From: an uncultured Oscillospiraceae bacterium
Lineage (GTDB): Bacteria; Bacillota; Clostridia; Oscillospirales; Oscillospiraceae
Direction: 5' to 3'
DNA length: 13,215 nt
NCBI GenBank assembly: GCA_947628265.1
Contig: CANQZF010000024.1
Location: 1 to 13,215, forward strand
This document shows, in pieces, positions 7,601 through 12,115 of the stretch (the first letter of the stretch is position 1; every line of letters begins with the position of its first letter). The position numbers were made by a program, and so were the translations under genes. The notes below the pieces were generated by a model. That model worked only from the letters and a program-made list of their open reading frames with translations, did not search any database and was not told the origin of the DNA.

Positions 7601-8377
7601 GCCGATTTCATGAGCTTCCACCACAGCTCCACTCCCCTGCCCTTCCCCGGACAGGGCGAGGCCCTTATAAACTCCGGCCTTGCGGACGACTTAGGCCTTC
7701 AGGTTGGCGACACCTTTGAAATCCGTCCGGAGGAGGGGCCGGCCGTGGCCCTCACCGTCTCCGGCGTCTACGACAACTACATCTACAACACCGTCTACGT
7801 GAGCCAGGACACCTACCCCGCCCAGGGCGACCCCGACATCAACTACGCCCTGGTGCTGAAAATGGACGGCGTGGACACCGGGCGGGCCCTGGCGTCCATC
7901 CTGGCGCGGGACGGGGTGCTGACGGCCTCCGCCAGCCTCGATCTTCGGGAGCGCATCGGGAACATGATGGAGAGCCTCATCTACATCGTGCTCCTCACCG
8001 TCATCTGCGCCGCCGCCCTGGCCTTCGTGGTCATCTACAACCTCACCAACATCAACATCCAGGAGCGCCTCCGGGAGCTTGCCACCGTGAAGGTGCTGGG
8101 ATTTTATAATCTGGAGTCAGCGCTCTACGTCCTCCGGGAGAATTTGCTGCTGACGGTCCTGGGCGCGGCGGCGGGGGTACCCATGGGCATCGCCCTCAAC
8201 GCCTACGTCATCTCCTGCATCGACCTCGACATCATCCACTTCACCCCCCGCATCCTCCTGCCCAGCTACCTCTGGAGCCTCGCCCTCACGTTCCTCTTCT
8301 CCCTCCTGGTAGACGCCTTCATGTACACCCGCCTCACCCGCATCAACCCGGCGGAGGCCCTGAAAGCGGCGGAGTAA
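4655..8377 (+). CDS. Double FtsX/MacB-type ABC permease with very long coiled-coil hairpin
   Basis: A 1240-residue membrane subunit, about three times the size of a MacB-type half permease. Topology read from hydrophobicity: TM1 (about 18-38), a large outer region, three helices (about 715-735, 760-785, 809-830), TM5 (about 881-903), a second outer domain (about 905-1105), then three helices (about 1109-1130, 1164-1185, 1204-1224). This is two 1+3 half-permeases fused in tandem, each with an FtsX C-terminal core. The first outer region has a MacB-like part (about 45-235), then heptads rich in Glu, Asp, Ala, Tyr and Gly (about 238-683), interrupted near 445-498 by a non-heptad segment with MPSLAPYADVDAFYDAL. 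That symmetry suggests an antiparallel hairpin with a tip domain. Heptads of the EYEDGL type also occur in YhgE/Pip proteins. GGAGG lies four bases before the ATG. Likely an exporter or force-transmitting complex with the upstream ATPase; substrate unknown. Confidence 0.92.
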   Translation: MTPLSKNTYREILRSPGRFLAILAIIVLGSGFFVGLRVSQKAMTATADTYLEKTRFYDYSVSTTLGLTEEDVEAILADPDVLDAEGSFELDALVTLDGETEIVYAFHSLPERVNVPDLLEGRLPEAPDECLADSWSNLSLGDKVVITEGNDQDTLDKFTVRELTVTGIVTSPLYLNFERGSASIGSGTVTSFCYVPMDCFDTDYYTTVYMRCTDMPGAYTAKYDDRSEALEPHLTDLADARAEARYNSIVSDAEAELREGQEEYDDAYQEYLDKRADAERELDDAWQELQDAKAELEDAAAKIEDGKRELADGKAELAENEKTLRDAKRELDDAKAQLEDAKRQIDEGWEEYDKGVSQLQEERYKGQQELSDAKAQLDEAEGELDAGEAEYRENLALYEDGRDQYYRGLAEYEDGVAALEQSEKEYEEGAAALESGKAQLREGLQKIIDYMPSLAPYADVDAFYDALMAGDAQALNALNTGMQLLHDTRTAEEIVATIQAGEKTLAEGKAKIDAGREELEAAEKTLAATKAQLSSAKRQLDAGRQELDDGWAEYQSGLEEYERGLEEFNTSIADAEKELQEASDQLVEAQAEYDRGLKEYEDGLREYEDGLQKFNDGKKELQDAETELADAEKEYADGLSEYEDGLAEYEDAKAEADREFADAEAELEDARAELEDARREIDDIEYPDAYLLGRWGNLGYSCFESDTSIVKSISSVFPLFFFLVAALICVTTVSRMVEEQRSQLGVLMALGYSPMRVMAKFLFYSGSATVLGCTVGILLGSRVIPWVVWQAYDIMYGFSGKIEYYFDLPLSAVTFAAYLAAMLLVTYVSCRKEINDVPANVIRPKPPKSGKRVILERVPFIWNRLSFLWKVTVRNIFRYKSRVLMMILGVAGCTALMLTGMGINDSIKNVVDYQFTEVSLYDFSVTFSGHLTEAEREEFMADTADVSREALFLHQSTVTAAADRAEKEVQISAVDADGVRRIADFMSFHHSSTPLPFPGQGEALINSGLADDLGLQVGDTFEIRPEEGPAVALTVSGVYDNYIYNTVYVSQDTYPAQGDPDINYALVLKMDGVDTGRALASILARDGVLTASASLDLRERIGNMMESLIYIVLLTVICAAALAFVVIYNLTNINIQERLRELATVKVLGFYNLESALYVLRENLLLTVLGAAAGVPMGIALNAYVISCIDLDIIHFTPRILLPSYLWSLALTFLFSLLVDAFMYTRLTRINPAEALKAAE

Positions 8378-8382
8378 AAAAG

Positions 8383-8399
8383 GCGCGGCTTCGCCACGC
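8383..8399 (+). terminator. Possible weak terminator hairpin after the ABC permease gene
   Basis: Seven-base arms GCGCGGC/GCCACGC (one internal mismatch) around a TTC loop start six bases after the stop codon and are followed by ATTGTATTTT, a broken T tract. It is a poor intrinsic terminator. The palindrome at 8415 directly behind it may help stop or protect the transcript. Confidence 0.4.
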
Positions 8400-8414
8400 A
8401 TTGTATTTTCGCTG

Positions 8415-8446
8415 TACGGGCCGCCAAGAGTGGCGGCCCCTACGGC
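8415..8446 (-). repeat. REP-like palindrome 1 (CTAC foot on right)
   Basis: Stem GGGCCGCC/GGCGGCCC (8418-8425 with 8432-8439), loop AAGAGT, foot CCCCTACGGC on the right, so GTAG is at the 5' end of the minus strand. The left side carries the variant GTACGGG. Confidence 0.8.
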
Positions 8447-8500
8447 ATGTTTTCGCGTTAAAATCAAATGCCCCGATTATCGCACCAACCGAAAAATACG

Positions 8501-8534
8501 CCGTACGGGCCGCCGCCCCCGGCGGCCCATCCCC
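8501..8534 (+). repeat. REP-like palindrome 2 (variant foot GTAC)
   Basis: Nine-base stem GGGCCGCCG/CGGCGGCCC (8507-8515 with 8520-8528), loop CCCC, foot GCCGTAC on the left and CATCCCC on the right. It opens the first 321-bp unit, and its close copy is at 9325-9358. Confidence 0.8.
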
Positions 8535-8580
8535 GATTTATATCCGTACCTCCAATCAACGCATAAGGTCCTCGTAGGGG
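8535..8580 (+). repeat. 46-bp direct repeat, copy 1
   Basis: This linker between palindromes 2 and 3 (starting GATTTATATCCGTACC and ending TCCTCGTAGGGG) is identical base for base to 9525-9570. A diverged third version lies at 9360-9404. Confidence 0.93.
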
Positions 8581-8606
8581 CCGGACACCGTGCCGGCATG
8601 TCCCCC
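8573..8606 (+). repeat. REP-like palindrome 3 (GTAG foot), left end of composite A
   Basis: Foot CGTAGGGG, imperfect stem built on CCGG-A-CA and TGCCGG, then TGTCCCCC. It shares CACCGTGCCGGC with the longer palindrome at 9397-9454 and looks like an internally deleted form of it. Confidence 0.75.
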
Positions 8607-8621
8607 GATTTCCCACGCCCG

Positions 8622-8698
8622 CCCTGAAAAAGGTTTGCGGCTTCGCCGCATATAAAATCATTCGCCGCAAAATTTTGCGGCGAATACCTTTTTCGGGG
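8622..8698. repeat. 77-nt three-way-junction element, copy A
   Basis: Nested complementarity gives three helices. Outer stem 8622-8634 with 8686-8698 (13 bp, one G-T pair). Hairpin one: TGCGGC/GCCGCA (8636-8641 with 8645-8650, loop TTC). Hairpin two: a perfect 26-nt palindrome, 8660-8685, which abuts the outer stem. A nine-base AT-rich linker separates the hairpins. Because GCCGCA and TGCGGC each occur twice, the two hairpins can also exchange strands. It could act as a folded RNA, a single-stranded DNA structure recognised by a transposase, or a terminator; the sequence does not decide. Confidence 0.85.
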
Positions 8699-8736
8699 AT
8701 GGCGCGGTTATTTGAAGTTGAGAGGTAAACCAAGGA

Positions 8737-8767
8737 ACGGGCCGATGTGGTCATCGGCCCCTACGGC
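8737..8767 (-). repeat. REP-like palindrome 4 (inverted), right end of composite A
   Basis: Perfect nine-base stem GGGCCGATG/CATCGGCCC (8739-8747 with 8752-8760), loop TGGT, foot CCTACGGC on the right. It is the inverted partner of palindrome 3, closing a 193-bp composite (8573-8765) with CGTAGGGG-type ends facing outward. Confidence 0.82.
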
Positions 8768-8822
8768 AGATTTTCACGTTTATATCAAATGTTCCGGTTA
8801 TTGCGCCGCCCAAAATATACGT

Positions 8823-8854
8823 CGTAGGGGCCGCCTCTCTTGGCGGCCCGTCCC
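8823..8854 (+). repeat. REP-like palindrome 5
   Basis: Foot CGTAGGGG, stem GGGCCGCC/GGCGGCCC, loop TCTCTT, tail CGTCCC. Its 32 bases are identical to 9563-9594. It opens the second 321-bp unit. Confidence 0.82.
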
Positions 8855-8894
8855 TCAATTCTCATCCGGGCCACAAATCAACACACAACGTCCT

Positions 8895-8928
8895 CGTAGG
8901 GTCGGCCGCCCACGGCCGACCGCCTCCC
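8895..8928 (+). repeat. REP-like palindrome 6, left end of composite B
   Basis: Foot CGTAGG, perfect stem GTCGGCCG/CGGCCGAC (8901-8908 with 8913-8920), loop CCCA. Compared with palindrome 3 at the same place in unit A, the stem is entirely different yet still fully paired. The reverse complement of the stem and loop is at 9245-9264. Confidence 0.8.
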
Positions 8929-8943
8929 GGTTTTCCCGCCCGT

Positions 8944-9020
8944 CCCGAAAAAATGTTTGCGGTTACGCCGCATATTAAATCATTCGCCGCAAAATATTGC
9001 GGCGAATACCTTTTTCGAGG
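8944..9020. repeat. Three-way-junction element, copy B
   Basis: Second copy of the 8622-8698 element, offset 322 bp. Hairpin one keeps pairing through TGCGGT/GCCGCA (8958-8963 with 8967-8972, the last pair T-G). Hairpin two is an 11-bp perfect stem (8982-8992 with 8997-9007, loop AATA). The outer stem is poorer here: T8954 opposes C9010 and one A is bulged. Helix-preserving changes in the two hairpins, against divergent linkers, argue that the fold matters or mattered. Confidence 0.82.
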
Positions 9021-9057
9021 ATGGCACGTTAATTTGAGGGTGAGATGTGATCCGAAG

Positions 9058-9089
9058 GACGGGTCGCCGGGGACGGCGACCCCTACGGC
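9058..9089 (-). repeat. REP-like palindrome 7 (inverted), right end of composite B
   Basis: Perfect nine-base stem GGGTCGCCG/CGGCGACCC (9061-9069 with 9074-9082), loop GGGA, foot CCTACGGC on the right. It closes composite B, 8895-9087, again exactly 193 bp. Confidence 0.82.
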
Positions 9090-9133
9090 GGGATTTAGAG
9101 GCTATACTTCTCACTAAAGCAATCGCTCATCGA

Positions 9134-9192
9134 GGGACGGGCCGGCACGGTGCACCCAAGGGCATTCCCTTCGGTCATCCGGCCCTTACGGT
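9134..9192 (-). repeat. Long bipartite REP-like palindrome 8 (inverted)
   Basis: Outer arms ACGGGCCGG and CCGGCCCTT enclose an inner imperfect hairpin (ACCCAAGGG, loop CATT, CCCTTCGGT). The foot reads CTTACGG. Bases 9134-9169 are an exact inverted copy of 9416-9451. Confidence 0.72.
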
Positions 9193-9241
9193 GAAGTTGT
9201 GTGTTTCAGCGTTTTGTCGAATGTGTATGCGTACCGGGGGA

Positions 9242-9271
9242 CCGGTCGGCCGTGGGCGGCCGACCCTACGG
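9242..9271 (-). repeat. REP-like palindrome 9 (inverted)
   Basis: Perfect nine-base stem GGTCGGCCG/CGGCCGACC (9244-9252 with 9257-9265), loop TGGG, foot CCCTACGG. The stem and loop are the reverse complement of palindrome 6. Confidence 0.82.
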
Positions 9272-9324
9272 AACGTTGTGCGTTTCAATTCAACGTTCCG
9301 ATTATTGCAACACCCGAAAAATAC

Positions 9325-9358
9325 GCCGTACGGGCCGCCGCCCACGGCGGCCCATCCC
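9325..9358 (+). repeat. REP-like palindrome 10 (variant foot GTAC)
   Basis: Stem GGGCCGCCG/CGGCGGCCC (9332-9340 with 9345-9353), loop CCCA, foot GCCGTAC, tail CATCCCC. Together with its flanks (from about 9315) it is a near-identical copy of the region around palindrome 2 and starts a third, junction-less unit. Confidence 0.82.
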
Positions 9359-9396
9359 CGATTTATATCCGTGCCCCCAATCAGCGCATAGCGTGA

Positions 9397-9454
9397 TGTA
9401 GGGGCCGAGACCCGCGGGAATGCCCTTGGGTGCACCGTGCCGGCCCGTCCCCCG
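9397..9454 (+). repeat. Long bipartite REP-like palindrome 11
   Basis: Foot TGTAGGGG, an inner imperfect hairpin (ACCCGCGGG, loop AATG, CCCTTGGGT), then CACCGTGCCGGCCCGTCCCCC-type right arm. Bases 9416-9451 are the inverted copy of 9134-9169, 36 of 36. The two could pair as a long stem over 246 bp. Confidence 0.75.
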
Positions 9455-9510
9455 TAACGCACCATCCCCCGTTTTATCGCAACCGCCCAATTTCCCAACG
9501 TTTTGGGCCG
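9451..9510 (+). repeat. 60-bp direct repeat, copy 1
   Basis: Matches 9594-9653 with three differences (offset 143 bp). It contains no palindrome of its own and ends at the left arm of the truncated palindrome 12. Confidence 0.88.
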
Positions 9511-9522
9511 ATGTGGTCATCC
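9506..9522 (+). repeat. Half palindrome 12 (recombinant remnant)
   Basis: GGGCCGATGTGGTCATC matches the left arm, loop and start of the right arm of palindrome 4 (8739-8755). It then switches abruptly to the 46-bp linker repeat, so the right arm and foot are missing. Confidence 0.75.
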
Positions 9523-9524
9523 TT

Positions 9525-9570
9525 GATTTATATCCGTACCTCCAATCAACGCATAAGGTCCTCGTAGGGG
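9525..9570 (+). repeat. 46-bp direct repeat, copy 2
   Basis: Identical to 8535-8580. Downstream it continues with the stem of palindrome 5 instead of palindrome 3, so the stretch 9525-9594 is a mosaic of units 1 and 2. Confidence 0.93.
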
Positions 9571-9595
9571 CCGCCTCTCTTGGCGGCCCGTCCCC
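9563..9595 (+). repeat. REP-like palindrome 13
   Basis: Foot CGTAGGGG, stem GGGCCGCC/GGCGGCCC, loop TCTCTT, tail CGTCCCC; identical over 32 bases to palindrome 5. Confidence 0.82.
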
Positions 9596-9653
9596 CGTAA
9601 CGCACCGTCCCCCGTTTTACTGCAACCGCCCAATTTCCCAACGTTTTGGGCCG
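9594..9653 (+). repeat. 60-bp direct repeat, copy 2
   Basis: Tandem partner of 9451-9510, 57 of 60 identical, running into palindrome 14. Confidence 0.88.
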
Positions 9654-9676
9654 CCGTGGGCGGCGGCCCGTACGGC
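9646..9676 (-). repeat. REP-like palindrome 14 (inverted, variant foot GTAC)
   Basis: Perfect nine-base stem GGGCCGCCG/CGGCGGCCC (9648-9656 with 9661-9669), loop TGGG, then GTACGGC. It is the reverse complement of palindrome 10 in stem, loop and foot. Confidence 0.82.
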
Positions 9677-9720
9677 AAAATCGGACGTTTTTCCGTTGAT
9701 TGAAAATTGGGATTTTATCC

Positions 9721-9754
9721 GGGACGGGTCGCCAAGAGAGGCGACCCCTACGGC
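9721..9754 (-). repeat. REP-like palindrome 15 (inverted)
   Basis: Stem GGGTCGCC/GGCGACCC (9726-9733 with 9740-9747), loop AAGAGA, foot CCTACGGC. It combines the stem of palindrome 7 with the loop of palindromes 1, 5 and 13. Confidence 0.82.
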
Positions 9755-9815
9755 GAATTTTTGGTTTTTTGCGTTTGCAGGGAGGCGTATGCGATACGGG
9801 CCCCCTAATTCAATA

Positions 9816-9844
9816 TTTTTTGCGGGGCTTTGCCTCGCAAAAAA
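9816..9844. terminator. Bidirectional terminator-like hairpin
   Basis: Thirteen-base arms (9816-9828 with 9832-9844, one G-T pair) consist of TTTTTT plus a GC core around a TTT loop. Either strand therefore ends in a T run after the GC stem. It may serve read-through from the ABC operon on the plus strand or the M23 operon on the minus strand. Confidence 0.7.
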
Positions 9845-9897
9845 TCCCTTTTGTCGCACAAGTGTGCCGCTTGCGGCGCGCGCAGGGCGACAGCAGG

Positions 9898-9935
9898 AAA
9901 AAATCCCTGAATTCCGTAGATTTCAGGGATTTTTT
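9898..9935. terminator. Bidirectional rho-independent terminator for the convergent operons
   Basis: A perfect 14-bp stem (9898-9911 with 9922-9935) has six A on the left, six T on the right and core TCCCTGAA/TTCAGGGA. On the minus strand it lies about 57 bases after the M23 stop and ends in TTTTTT, so it is the best candidate for ending the ftsEX operon. Confidence 0.82.
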
Positions 9936-9955
9936 ACGCACGTACCTAATTGGCA

Positions 9956-9984
9956 TTTCGAGCCCCGCTTCGCGGGGCTCGAAA
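9956..9984 (-). terminator. Strong GC hairpin directly after the M23 gene
   Basis: Perfect 13-bp stem (9956-9968 with 9972-9984, loop TTC), eight bases past the stop codon on the minus strand. No T run follows it, so it is more likely a 3'-end stabiliser or the first part of a tandem terminator than a terminator alone. Confidence 0.6.
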
Positions 9985-9991
9985 GTCAGCT

Positions 9992-11212
9992 TTATTTATA
10001 ATCCCCCTGGAAATTGGAGGCGTCGAAAAATTTGAGGGGGGTGACGGCGACGCCGTTCTCGCGGATCTCGAAGTGGAGATGCGGGCCGCTGGAGATGCCG
10101 GTGGAGCCCACGTAGCCGATGAGCTGGCCCTTGGCCACCACGGTGCCGCTGCTCACCGCCCGCTGGCTCATGTGGCCGTAGGTGGTGGTGTAGCCGTTGC
10201 CGTGGCTGATGGTGACGTAGTTGCCGTAGCCGTACTCGTCATAGGCGGAGATCAGCACCGTCCCGGAGTCGGCGGCGTAGATGGGCGTGCCGTAGTTGGC
10301 GGCGATGTCAAAGCCGGGGTGGTAGGTGGACGCGCCGGGGATGCCGGTGTTGCGGTAGCCAAAGCCGGAGGTGATGTAGTTGGACGCCACGGGCCACCGG
10401 AAGGTGCCGGTGCCAACCTCGGTGGCGTTGGCGCGGCGGATCTCCTCCTCCAGCCTTGCGATCTCGGAGCGGATGCTGTCCTCGCGGCCCTCCATCTGGG
10501 AGTAGAGGCCCTTGGCGGCGTCAATGTCCGCCTGGACCTGCTTGATGAACTCCTCCGCCTGGGCCTGAAGCTCCTCCAGCTCCACCTGGGTGGCCTCCAG
10601 CTCCTGACGGCTGGCCTCGGCCTGGGTCTTGGTGTCCTCCAGCTCGGCTTTGGCCTCTTGGGTCTCCTCCCGGGCCTGGACCAGCTTGTCATAGAGGGCC
10701 TCGTCGTAGTCCACGATGGAGCTTACGATGTCGATGCGGGAGAGAAGGTCGGAGAAATCCCGGGCCCCGAAGAGAATGGCGTAGTAGGAGATGGAGCCGT
10801 TGATCTCCATGGCCCGGACGCGGACCTTATACTTCTCCCACTGCTCCTCCTCCCGGGCGGTGCACTCCTGGACCTCGTCCTCCTTCTCCACGATGAGCCG
10901 TCCGTACTCCTCGATCTGGGTGTTCAGGTTGTCGATCATCAGGAGGTTCAGATTGATCCTGTCGTCCAGGACCTTCTTCTGGGCCAGGGCGGAGGCCCGG
11001 TCAAACTCCAGGGAGTTTATCTGGGCGGTGATGTCCTTGATCTGCTGCTGTAGGGCCACAAGGTCGTCCTTCAGCTCGCCCAGCTCCCCCTCCATAGCGG
11101 AGGTGGCGCCGGCCGTGGCGGACAGGACCGTCACGAAGACGGAGCCGGCCAGGAGGATGGCGAGGATCACGGCGATGATCCGAACGATCAGTTTTTGTGT
11201 GCTGTTTTTCAT
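9992..11212 (-). CDS. M23 family murein endopeptidase with N-terminal coiled coil (EnvC/PcsB/CwlO-like)
   Basis: A 406-residue exported cell-wall hydrolase. The N-terminus has a signal/anchor helix (about 8-30). Two coiled-coil stretches follow (about 41-130 and 165-262), joined by a segment RVRAMEINGSISYYAILFGA-like (131-160) that resembles the connector in PcsB-type proteins. The C-terminal LytM/M23 domain (about 270-395) retains all zinc and catalytic residues: H298 and D302 (HPGFD), H347 (TYGHM), H378 and H380 (HLHFE). It should therefore cleave peptidoglycan cross-link peptides, unlike EnvC, whose LytM domain is degenerate. GGGGAG precedes the ATG by four bases. The ftsX stop is 15 bp upstream, so it is cotranscribed with ftsEX, and its coiled coil is the expected contact for FtsX. 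Gene symbols vary (pcsB, cwlO), so none is assigned. Confidence 0.92.
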   Translation of the reverse strand: MKNSTQKLIVRIIAVILAILLAGSVFVTVLSATAGATSAMEGELGELKDDLVALQQQIKDITAQINSLEFDRASALAQKKVLDDRINLNLLMIDNLNTQIEEYGRLIVEKEDEVQECTAREEEQWEKYKVRVRAMEINGSISYYAILFGARDFSDLLSRIDIVSSIVDYDEALYDKLVQAREETQEAKAELEDTKTQAEASRQELEATQVELEELQAQAEEFIKQVQADIDAAKGLYSQMEGREDSIRSEIARLEEEIRRANATEVGTGTFRWPVASNYITSGFGYRNTGIPGASTYHPGFDIAANYGTPIYAADSGTVLISAYDEYGYGNYVTISHGNGYTTTYGHMSQRAVSSGTVVAKGQLIGYVGSTGISSGPHLHFEIRENGVAVTPLKFFDASNFQGDYK

Positions 11213-11227
11213 TTTACTCCCCGAAAG

Positions 11228-12115
11228 TTACACTTTCAAATAGTTCCGAATGGCAAGGAGGCTCCCGATGGTGCCCACGCCCAGCCCCACCGCGGCGAAG
11301 GCCGCCAGAAGCGGCAGGGCCACCTCCGAGAAGGGCAAAAAGGTCATAAACGCGAAGCCGGAGTTTGAAATGATCCGCTCCACCACCACCTGATAGACGC
11401 CCCACTCCAGAAGGAAGCTGACCAGCGAGCCGATGAGGCCCAGAATGAGCCCCTGCACCACAAAGGGCCAGCGGATAAAGAGGCTGGTGGCCCCCACCAT
11501 CTTCATGATGGCGATCTCGTCCCGGCGTTCAAAGGTGGTGAGCTTGATGGTGTTGGACATGATGAAGAGGGAAATGAGGAAGAGCATGGCCACGAGGATG
11601 ATGGAGATGATGGTCACGATGTTCCGGATGCGCACAAAGCCCCGCATGATGGAAAGCGGCGCCATGACGTCGGTGACGCCGGCGACCTCGGCGATGTCCT
11701 TCTGGGTCTGGGCCATGAGGGATATGTCGTCGAGAAACACCTCATATCTGTCGGGGATGATGTCGGAGTCCAGCCCCTCGAAGCGGCTGGAGTTGTCGTA
11801 GGTATCGAGGAAGTCCTCCCACGCCTCGTCGCGGCTGACGTAGACCGCCCTGGAGACGTTGGGGATGGCCTCGATGAGGGGCCCGATGGCCCGGGCCTGG
11901 TCCTCCGAAAAGCTATCGTTGACAAGGGCCAAAATCTCATTCTGGCTCTCCATGGTGTCGATGATAGCGTCCACGTTGAGGGCCAGGAGCGTAAAGCTGC
12001 CCATGATGATGAGGCACGCCACGATGATGCACACGGAGGCGAAGGACATAAAGCCGTGGTTGAAGATGCTGTTTATTCCCTCGCGTATATAGTAAAAGAA
12101 CCGATTACCTTTCAT
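11228..12115 (-). CDS. ftsX: Cell division protein FtsX
   Basis: A 295-residue divisome permease-like protein with the FtsX four-helix plan: cytoplasmic N-terminus, TM1 (about 24-47), an outer domain (about 48-160) that should bind the coiled-coil hydrolase, then TM2-4 (about 163-187, 218-242, 266-290). The family hallmark between TM2 and TM3 is clear: SNTIKLTTFERRDEIAIMKM followed by VGAT. It transmits FtsE ATPase cycles to the M23 protein encoded downstream. Start: ATG at 12115 overlaps the ftsE stop by 11 bp, implying translational coupling. A GTG 27 bases upstream would add nine residues inside ftsE and has no better ribosome-binding site. Size is normal for the family. Confidence 0.95.
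   Translation of the reverse strand: MKGNRFFYYIREGINSIFNHGFMSFASVCIIVACLIIMGSFTLLALNVDAIIDTMESQNEILALVNDSFSEDQARAIGPLIEAIPNVSRAVYVSRDEAWEDFLDTYDNSSRFEGLDSDIIPDRYEVFLDDISLMAQTQKDIAEVAGVTDVMAPLSIMRGFVRIRNIVTIISIILVAMLFLISLFIMSNTIKLTTFERRDEIAIMKMVGATSLFIRWPFVVQGLILGLIGSLVSFLLEWGVYQVVVERIISNSGFAFMTFLPFSEVALPLLAAFAAVGLGVGTIGSLLAIRNYLKV

Larger units (their letters stand above)
8378..9991. repeat. 1.6-kb intergenic array of REP-like palindromes and structured repeats between convergent operons
   Basis: No credible gene lies here: short open frames in it are palindrome translations without ribosome-binding sites. The interval holds about 14 palindromes of form GTAGGGG-stem-loop-stem-CCGTCCC in both orientations, two three-way-junction sequences, and unique linkers that are themselves repeated. 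A composite unit of about 321 bp (palindrome, linker, palindrome, junction element, inverted palindrome) appears at 8496-8816 and again from 8817. Partial copies start at 9321 and 9525. The GTAG foot next to a GC-rich hairpin is the defining look of REP sequences mobilised by RAYT (TnpA-REP) enzymes; no such enzyme is encoded here. The location between two converging 3' ends is typical of REP clusters. Confidence 0.85.

Noticed and set aside
8573..9087. Retron or diversity-generating element
   Set aside because: The junction elements look superficially like structured msr/msd DNA, but there is no reverse transcriptase gene in the window and no template/variable repeat pair.
8430..9396. Several short open frames (65-116 codons) on both strands in the array
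   Set aside because: They share peptide fragments only because they translate the same DNA repeats in different frames; none has a start signal or a protein-like composition.
8415..9754. CRISPR array
   Set aside because: Repeats occur in both orientations with irregular spacing, palindromes dominate, linkers are themselves repeated, and no cas gene is present.
9420..10001. Plus-strand open frame of 193 codons through the repeat array
   Set aside because: It reads through several palindromes, three hairpins and into the end of the M23 gene, has no ribosome-binding site, and its product is rich in Pro, Arg and Gly from palindrome translation.
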